Positions 56,399 through 64,000 of a stretch of 64,000 bases of DNA are shown in pieces. The DNA lies in NCBI GenBank assembly GCA_002104905.1, contig MCFE01000369.1, positions 21,420-85,419 on the forward strand, read 5' to 3'. The notes beneath the pieces were generated by a model. It was not told the origin of the DNA, made no database searches, and saw only the letters and a list, made by a program, of their open reading frames with translations. Within the stretch, counting starts at the first letter, position 1. Each line of letters starts with the position of its first letter. Origin of the DNA: Basidiobolus meristosporus CBS 931.73 (lineage: Eukaryota; Basidiobolomycota; Basidiobolomycetes; Basidiobolales; Basidiobolaceae). The position numbers and the translations under genes are program-made.

Positions 56399-57156
56399 TG
56401 TGTGAGGTGTCTGATGGGTGCAATAACCTCTGTGTCTAAACTGCTGGTGGCTTTGTCAATATGCCACTATGGTAAAAGCTCCTGCTTCTCTAGCTTCCTA
56501 GGTGCTCCAAGTGTCTCCAAAGGCCTCTGTGTGTCTTGTGCACTACCCTGAAAAGCTCCTTGATTGCAGGTCTGAGATGTACTGTTGAAGGCAGGTGCAG
56601 TGATCAACTGCTAATCAATAAGGTAGAAGTGTTACTGATAGAAGGGATGATTTATTGGTGAGGGATTGCTTTCCCTTAAGTACTTTTCCTGATTGCCAAG
56701 TGATTACTAATGACAAGGTTCTAGAAGATTCTAGGTATCAGTGGAATTCTTGATGACATCACTATGAGCTAAAAATTTGCCAAGAATGTCCTGGAAGGTT
56801 CTAAAAGGCACAGCACTCTCAGCCAATCAGGAATCAGTAGTCTGAAACCTGTGCAACATAGAAATATCATATAAGGTATTGAAATGGTAGGGATGGTAAC
56901 ACAGTCCTAGGTCATGTGTCATGGGTACTGACGCGGGTACTTGCCTTATATAGATACATCTACTGATCACAAAGCTGAATAACATCTGGGATAACTAATG
57001 CTAATAACTAATCAGGGTTAACATCATGTGGGGATAATACTGATAATATGGGCAAAAGAAGAATGGGATAATACTGATAAGATAAAATATGGATAAGTAT
57101 ATCATAATGGCTATATGAATAAACTTGTCTGTGGGAGGTATGTTAACCCTACCACA
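56399..57156 (-). repeat. Inverted solo LTR2 inside the gypsy pol
   Basis: 758 bp. On the + strand it begins TGTGTGAGGTGTCTG and ends ACCCTACCACA. It is the reverse complement of blocks in 43970-44985 and shorter than that copy. Its flanks (CAAGG and TTGTG) do not show a clear target duplication, so an end may be misplaced or mutated. Confidence 0.65.
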
Positions 57157-57161
57157 TTGTG

Positions 57162-58345
57162 GTGAAGCCAGCAAATTTGTAGTACAGGATGAAACACTCT
57201 ACCAAATTGTTGATGGAAGCCCTATTGCCTATTGCCCTTATGTTTCTTGCCTGGAATTAATACATAAGCTACGCAATGGATATGGACATGTTGGAATTGA
57301 AGGAACCTATAGTCTTGTGAAAGCCAGAGCATGGTGGCCCAGAATGAAACAAGATATTGAGAAGCTAGTGAAAGCATGCCCAAACTGTCAAATGAATCAA
57401 GGCCAGCCACAAACAATTGCCAAACTCTTCCCTTTGGAGCCTGTAAGACCATTTGAGAGATGGGGAATTGACTTTATTGGAAGACTGCCAACCACCAGGA
57501 AATGCAACCGTTGGATCCCAGTAGCAATTGACCATGCCACTAAATGGCCAGTTGCTAAAGCTGTACCAATAGCCAGTGAATAAGAAGTTGCAAGTTTCAT
57601 TTACCATGAGATCCTGATGAAGTTTGGATGCCCTGTGGAGATTTTATCTGATAGAGGAGCAAACTATATGGCAAAGACATTAGAGGCTTACCTGGAAATG
57701 CAGCAGATCAGACACTTGAAAACCTTGGCATATCACCCCAGAACTAATGGAGTCACTGAGCGGTTTAATGGATTATTTAGAAAAATGCTGACCAAGTATG
57801 CAAATGGAGTTGTCAGTAGATGGGATGAGTATATAGACCAAGCACTCTTTGCATGCAGAGTCAGAGTACACAACACCACCCAGCAATCACCATTTTACTT
57901 AGTGTATGGATGTGAACCAAGGATTCCAGGAGATCTCACATAATCAAAGCTTACAGACACCTTAGAAGATGAACTCAGTCAGCCAAGTAGACACCAGCAA
58001 CTGGAACAAAGACGTCAAGAGGCACAGACCAAAGTATCTCAAAGTGCAGAAAAGATGAAGCAGAGATTTGATAAGACTATAGCACCAGAAGCATTGACAT
58101 TTGGGAACTTTGTGTTGCTAAGAAACAACACTTGGAAGAAATTTGAGCCACAATGGACAGGACCATTCAAGATCATCAGAAAATGTCCATTTGCAACTTA
58201 CCAACTGGTGGACAAACAAGGCAATATCCGAGAAGACTTAGTGCATAGAGATAGACTCAAGCTTGCAAGACTTGCTGATAATACTGAACCATCAACATAT
58301 TGGTATCACAAGAAAAGAGATTCAGGAGAACCCTCTCAACTTTAG
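57162..58345 (+). pseudogene. Gypsy integrase with GPF-type C-terminus
   Basis: Zinc-binding region with HKLRNGYGHVGIEG and CPNCQMNQ, then catalytic D (WGIDFIGRLP), D (LSDRGANY) and E (NGVTERFNG). The C-terminal EPQWTGPFKIIRK module ends at a TAG (58343-58345). A chromodomain is not seen. Stops at 57581-57583 and 57941-57943 interrupt it; otherwise it is well preserved. Confidence 0.88.
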
Positions 58346-58355
58346 TAAGGGAGAA

Positions 58356-58723
58356 TGTTATGATCAGCTGCTTGAATGTTTAAGTTAGATGAGTTTTTAG
58401 TTAAATCAATTAGTATATGTTTATGTTATCAGTATATCTGTATTATCTATCAAATCAGTGGCATTAGTCAGCATATGAATCAGCAGATCCTTATCAGACA
58501 GAAATTGATATCTTAAGTAGGATCTTATTGGCTGATGATGATGCAATCAAATGAGTCATCAGCCACAACATACATTAGGAAATACAATTAGTCAGCAATT
58601 GATCTGGCAAAATGTATACAAGGAGCTGCTGGAACCTCAATAAAGATCAGTTCAAGTTTGAGTGAATACAATACTAGCTAAACTCCCTATTCCTCTACAA
58701 CTCTCATACCAAGACTTGTAACA
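58356..58723 (+). repeat. Gypsy 3' LTR
   Basis: 368 bp, TGTTATGATC...CTTGTAACA, with an internal CAATAAAG. It is preceded by the purine tract AGTAAGGGAGAA (58344-58355). The same LTR occurs inverted at 59850-60217. Confidence 0.88.
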
Positions 58724-61700
58724 ATAGAATTACCCTGCTGGTAGATGAGATGGAATCTGTGGGCGTACCCACTACTGATGAGGATGTGATAGTTACCATC
58801 CTGAATAGCCTGACAGACAAGTTTCAGGGCTTTGTATCAGCCCTAGAGTCCAGAATTGAAGATTTGACCTTAAATTACGTATATGGAAGACTGCTGGATG
58901 AAGAATTAAGAAAATCAAGCGCCAATAAGAAGGAAGAAGAAAATGCTTTAATAAGTAATGGTTACCAACAAAGGAGGTACCCAAAACCCTACAAAGGCAA
59001 CAGCAACCTGTTTTCCAATCACTGCAAAAGGAAGGGACACACATCAGACCAGTGTCTAAAAAGGAAAGATAATCAGCAAAAGAAGACTGAACGTGGAAAT
59101 GCTGCAACAACTGAAGATAGACATTTCATATTTGCACTAAATATGATCACAAACAAGGATTCTCAGACGTGGTATATTGACTCAGGAGCTTCTCAACACT
59201 TTACACACCAAAAAGAACTTTTTACCCAATATCAAGAAATTCCAATTAAGAAGGTTTTCATGGGTGACAGTAGAACACTTGATGCAGTGGGAGAAGGAAC
59301 TATCCAAGTAAACCTTAGAAGCAGTGAAGGAAGCCATACACTGACCTTTGAAGAAGTACCCTATGTACCAGAAATAGCCAAGAACCTACTCTCTGTAAGC
59401 AAGGCCACAGCAGAAGGACTCAGTCTCAGTTTTGACAATTCTGGATCCAGGATCACTGATCAAAATGGTGCCCATATTGCTTTGGGCATCAGAGATCAGA
59501 ATCTATACAAGTTGACTTATATTCCATCATATCTGGAAGCCAATATAAGTAACTTAAATGAAGAAACACCAATGCTTTGGCACAGGAGATTTGGACACAT
59601 CAATTTTGATTATTTGCGTAAAATGATCAAAGATCAGCTAATTTCTGGAGTGAAAATTGATCCCCCAGCTAATTTGGAGCACTGTGAAGCCTGTGTATAT
59701 GGGAAACAAGCCAGACAACCGTTCAGGAGCTCTAGGTTAATCAGAACAAAGAAAAAATTAGATCTAACTCACTCAGATCTGTGTGGACCTATGCAAAATT
59801 TATCCTTAGGCGGGATGAAGTATTTAATCACTTTTATTGATGATTATACTGTTACAAGTGTTGGTATAAGAGTTGTAGAGGAATAGGGAGTTTAGCTAGT
59901 ATTGTATTCACTCAAACTTGAACTGATCTTTATTGAGGTTCCAGCAGCTCCTTGTATACATTTTGCCCAATCAAATGCTGACTAATTGTATTTCCTAATG
60001 TATGTAGTGGCTGATGACTCATTTGATTGCATCATTATCACCTAATAAGATCCTACTTAAGATATCAATTTCTGTCTGATAAGGATCTGCTGATTCATAT
60101 GCTGACTAATGCCACTGATTTGATAGATAATATATATGTACTGATAACCTAAACATATACTAATTGATTTAACTAAAAACTGATCTAACTTAAACATTAA
60201 AGCGGCAGATCATAACAATACAAGATACACATGGGTCTACTTCATGGAGAGAAAGGAAGAAGATCTGTCTAAGCTCAGGGAGTTCAAAGCCATGGTGGAG
60301 AGAGAAACTGGTGAAAAAATCAAGAAAATACGCTCTGACAATGGTGGAGAATATACCTCAAAACTCTTCATCCACTTCTGCAAAATTCATGGGATAAAGC
60401 AAGAGACTACTGTACCATACTCCCCACAACAAAATGGAGTAGCAGAATGTGTAAACCGATCAATAATTGATATGGCAAGATCTATGGTTCATGATCAAAA
60501 TTATCCTATGATTTTTGAGTGCAATCAGCTTGCTACTGCTGTATACCTTGAAAATAGGAGTTATAACAGAATACCTCGTGATTCTACTCCATTTGAAGCA
60601 TGGTATGGATACAGACCAAGTGCAGAACAACTAAGATTATTTGGGTGTACAGCATATGCCAAAAAACTGGCCGGAAATCAGTCAAAATTTGAGCCAAAAA
60701 GTGTAAAATGCATATTTTTGGGCTACTGCAGTGAGAGTAAGGCATACAGACTCTACAATACCAAAGCAAAGAAGCTGATCAAGTCCAGGGATGTGCTGTT
60801 TGATGAAAATTCAAAATTTCACAAAAAATGACATCAGATGATGACAAAAATTTGATCTCAAGTCCACCAATTGTCAGAATTGAATCAGAGCAAAACAATG
60901 AAAATTTCTTCACTCCAGAGGACTCTACAACCATGGTTCAGCCAGAATCAGTGCCCAGGAATATCCAAGAAGTGATCATTCCAGTATCAAATGCCCAGTG
61001 ATCCAATTGGACAAGAAATAGCCCAAATTACTATATCCATGAGGGTACAAACTTAGCCTATGCCTATTCAGTCCATATTGATGAACCCCAGACTGTAATA
61101 GAGGCCCCAAATAGCCCTCAGATGAAGTTTTGGAGATCTGCAATGACTGAGGAATATCAGGCCCTGATGGAAAATCAAACTTGGGACTTGGTCAAATTAC
61201 CAATCAGCCAAAAATCAATTGGATGAAGATGGGTCTTCAAGACAAAATACAAGGCTGATGGTACAGTTGAAAGATACAAAGCAAGACTTGTAGCCAAAGG
61301 ATACTTTCAAACAAAAGGACTTGACTATACTGAGACCTTTGCACCAGTAGCCAAGTTTAATTCCATCAGATTAATATTGGCTGTTGCAGCCAAATACAAG
61401 TTTTTTATTCATCAAATGGATGTAAAAACTGCATTTTTGAATGGAGAACTTGATGAGGACATGTATATGAACCTGCCTGATGGGCTTGTTGACAAAGATA
61501 CCCCCCATTTGGTCTGCAAGCTTAAAAAGTCACTATATGGTCTCAAGCAATCACCAAGAGCCTGGAATTGCAAGATAGATTCTTGTTTGGAATCTTTGAG
61601 TTTCAAAAGGAGTAATGCTGACTATAGTATATACTACAAGCAAGATAGAGCAAGTCCAGCTCTATTAGCTCTATATGTGAATGATCCTATTATAGCCACC

Positions 61701-62654
61701 AATAACCTAGCAACATTGGAAGAGACTAAATCCAGTCTATCTAAGGAGTTCAAGATGTCCAATCTAGGAGAACTTAGTTACTACTTAGGGATTAAGCTCT
61801 CCATAGACAGAAGTACCCAGACTATCACCTTAAGCCAATCCAAGTATATTCAAGATATACCAAAGAAGTTTAATATGGAAGACTGTAAACCAGCAGCTAC
61901 CCCAATGGAGACAAACCTTAACTTGGTCAAAACTCAGCCAAATCAAGAGAGCTTGGTGCCATCTGAATGCCCTGTCTTTCCTTATCAATCTATTGTTGGC
62001 AGTCTGATGTATATCATGCTTGGAACATGTCTGGATATCTCATATTCAGTGGGAGTTGTCAGCCAACATAATCAGAACTATGGATCTGATCATATTGCAG
62101 CAGTTAAGCGGATATTTAGATACCTAAAAGGAACTGCTGATATCTGCTTAAGATACACTTATAAGGACTCAGAACAAGATCCTGTGGGATACTCTGATGC
62201 AGATTGGGTACAAAATTTAGAAGACAGAAGATCCACCACAGGATACACCTTTCTTTACTGTCAAGGAGCAATTTCATGGAATTCAAGAAAGCAACCAACC
62301 GTAACACTTTCTACCACAGAAGCAGAGTATATGGCAGCCTGTGAAGCTACAAAAGCAGCAATGTGGTTAAGAAAACGTCTTACAGACTTAGGCCTATGTC
62401 AAAAAACGCCTATTACTTTGTTTTAAGATAATCAAGGATGTATACAATTAGGTAGAAATCCAACTTTTCATGCTAGAACCAAGCACATAGATATTAGACA
62501 TCATTTCATACATGAAGCTATAGAGAATGACTTAGTTAGCTTAGTTTACTGTCCTACAGATGAAATGATTGCAGACATATTTACCAAACCATTATCTAGA
62601 GACAAGTTTGAATATCTTAGGTCAAAATTAGGACTAGTCAGTATGAACATTTAG
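58724..62654 (+). pseudogene. gag-pol of copia H
   Basis: Close to copy B apart from lesions. The knuckle has lost its first two Cys spacing (FSNHCKRKGH), one T is lost near 60826, TGA replaces Trp near 60999 (CCAGTGATCC) and Cys near 61226, YVND stands for YVDD in RT (about 61674), and TAA lies in RNase H at 62424. Long open parts: 58750-59886, 60244-60831 and 61377-62426. Stop at 62652-62654. Confidence 0.9.
59850..60217 (-). repeat. Gypsy solo LTR with 4-bp target duplication
   Basis: 368 bp, the reverse complement of 58356-58723 with about 5% difference. It is flanked by ATAC at 59846-59849 and 60218-60221; removing it restores GATTATACAAGATACAC of the copia integrase. Confidence 0.92.
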
Positions 62655-62665
62655 CTGAGTGGGAG

Positions 62666-63749
62666 TGTTGTAAAAATTTATATTTCCACCTAAATACTCA
62701 CCTAACTTAGTCACTTAGATCATTATCATCATATTCTAGAGTACTGACCAAAATCCTTGTTGGGATTTACTTAGAATATTTTCACCAGAATACCAGGTAC
62801 CCAGAACATGAAAATTCTCAAAGTTGTCCAAACAGCCCCAAACTTTGCACACATGTTCTTGGGACCTTCCCTAACCTATTCTATGTGTTTTTTATGCCAA
62901 GACCATGTAAAAGTATAAATACTACTTTTACATTTAATAAATCATTAAGTGAAAACCAAATAATCTACTTGTTCTCCAAATCACTTCCGATAGACTTGTT
63001 CCGTTGGATAGTGCCACATTGAGCCATGAGTGCCAAATGATGCCATAGTATGCCAGAGAGGTCAAGTAAGCCTATACTTGGCCACAGAGTGTGAAACATA
63101 GCTCTGCATCTTCATGTAAAGCAGCCCCTGTGTTTCACCCATTGTGCTGGAGAAAATCCATTTTTTGACCTTTTTTTGTGGATCAATGTAGCTCAGGATG
63201 TGTGAGAGCACAGGAGAACTGAAGATATGCATCTGGTACTCAATACCCATGGCACTCTGAATCTAGCTCCTGTAGCTTGTATCATGTCACAAAAATGAAT
63301 GGCACTATATTGGTCCACTGGTACTATCTGGCACTATAAGTGCTTTGTATAGATCCTACTTTAGGGCTAATATTTAAATATAGTGCCAGATAGTACCAGT
63401 GGACCAAGATAGTGCCATTCATTTTTGTGACATGATACAAGCTACAGGAGCTAGATTCAGAGTGCCATGGGTATTGAGTACCAGATGCATATCTTCAATT
63501 TGCTTGTGCTCTAACATATCCTGCACAACATTGATCCAAAAAAAAAGATCAAAAAATGGATTTTCTCCAACACAATGGGTGAAACACAGGGGCTGCTTTG
63601 CATGAAGATGCAGAGCTATGTTTCACACCCTGTGGCAAGGTAGAGGCTCAACTGGCCTCTCTGGCACACTATGGCATCATTTGGCACTCATGGCTCAATG
63701 TGGCACTATCCAATGGAACAAGTCTAATATCTTCAAGACTCTTACAACA
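62666..63749 (+). repeat. 3' LTR of copia H, interrupted
   Basis: LTR sequence at 62666-62991 and 63726-63749, preceded by GAGTGGGAG. It is split by the palindromic element; the last 24 bp (AATATCTTCAAGACTCTTACAACA) follow the insertion. Confidence 0.88.
62992..63725. mobile_element. 734-bp palindromic (foldback/MITE-like) element
   Basis: Starts AGACTTGTTCCGTTGGATAG and ends CTATCCAATGGAACAAGTCT. The two arms, each about 340 bp, are reverse complements over nearly their whole length around a spacer near 63340-63375. The flanks suggest a 3-bp target duplication (GAT/AAT, one base changed). It has no coding capacity. The first ~27 bp equal the left end of the Harbinger-like element at 54109. 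Confidence 0.85.
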
Positions 63750-64000
63750 CCAACATACTTATCTGCCAACCTCTTTCCCAGTAATTCAGTCACTCAATAC
63801 TAAGCCTGATGATCCTCTACAAATTGGCAGTACCAAATACAAGAAACAAACAAAAGAGGAAAGTTCTATATGTTAAAGACAAGCCTCTGCCTTAACCACA
63901 GCTAACTAGGCCACTTTGCCAAGTCATGTTGTAACAAGAAGCCCAACTTTAAACTCCTTCAATTGTTTGGTGAGCAGCTAGTTCTGGAATTGTTGGGAAA
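63750..64000 (+). pseudogene. Possible retrotransposon gag zinc-knuckle remnant
   Basis: One frame reads KKQTKEES, then a broken segment with a zinc-knuckle look (CLNHS-stop-LGHFAKSCCNKKP, about 63876-63940), which resembles gypsy Gag. It continues beyond the window. Weak evidence. Confidence 0.35.

Larger units (their letters stand above)
55585..58723 (+). mobile_element. Ty3/gypsy element, 3' half
   Basis: RT C-terminus, RNase H, integrase and 3' LTR in the gypsy order. Gag, protease, most of RT and the 5' LTR are missing. An inverted LTR2 is inserted between RNase H and integrase. It abuts copia H at 58724. Confidence 0.85.
58724..63749 (+). mobile_element. Copia element H, 5' truncated, carrying two later insertions
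   Basis: Starts inside gag and runs through gag-pol to its 3' LTR. A gypsy solo LTR (59850-60217) sits in the integrase region and the palindromic element (62992-63725) in the 3' LTR. Confidence 0.9.

Overview
The window reads as nuclear DNA of a fungus, probably an early-diverging one. The first 10.3 kb is GC-richer and gene-dense. It has short GT-AG introns (36 to about 90 nt), a G-protein gamma subunit of fungal type ending in a CaaX box, a proteasome lid subunit, a mitochondrial p32/MAM33 protein, and a homologue of CIP2A, a protein I know mainly from animals. No rRNA, tRNA, CRISPR array or bacterial-style operon was seen.

Gene island (1-10.3 kb): CIP2A-like gene (+, its 5' end lies outside the window), RPN3 (-, convergent with it), G gamma (-), MAM33 (+, divergent from G gamma), a very small spliced gene (+, uncertain) and a secreted tectonin-type beta-propeller protein (+). 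MAM33 and the tectonin gene each read as if one extra base were present. That means either two assembly errors or two decaying genes.

Transposon compartment (10.6-64 kb): AT-rich and made almost entirely of nested mobile elements. (1) One Ty1/copia family has ~350-bp LTRs (TGTTGT...ACAACA), a primer site matching the anticodon arm of initiator tRNA-Met, and a single gag-pol frame. One copy (29794-34480, minus) is intact, with a GCTAC target duplication and LTRs differing at 4 positions. Several others are broken or truncated, and there are solo LTRs plus a GC-rich relic LTR next to the genes. (2) A CACTA-like DNA transposon family has a Tnp2-type transposase and a divergently transcribed second gene. 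Its ends read CCCTATGAAAAAT and it makes a 3-bp target duplication. At least eight pieces are present, all with broken genes. (3) A Harbinger/PIF-like transposase ORF (54.3-55.2 kb) has a left end that matches both ends of a 734-bp near-perfect palindrome (62992-63725), which looks like its non-autonomous partner. (4) A Ty3/gypsy fragment has a 368-bp 3' LTR, and a solo copy of that LTR sits elsewhere. (5) Two further LTR families are seen only as LTRs.

Nesting gives relative ages. The copia copy at 45-52 kb is older than the Tnp2 element inside it. The Tnp2 element at 29-38 kb is older than the intact copia copy and the solo LTR inside it. The copia copy at 58.7-63.7 kb is older than the gypsy solo LTR and the palindrome inside it. 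The only mobile element that looks recently active is the intact copia copy.
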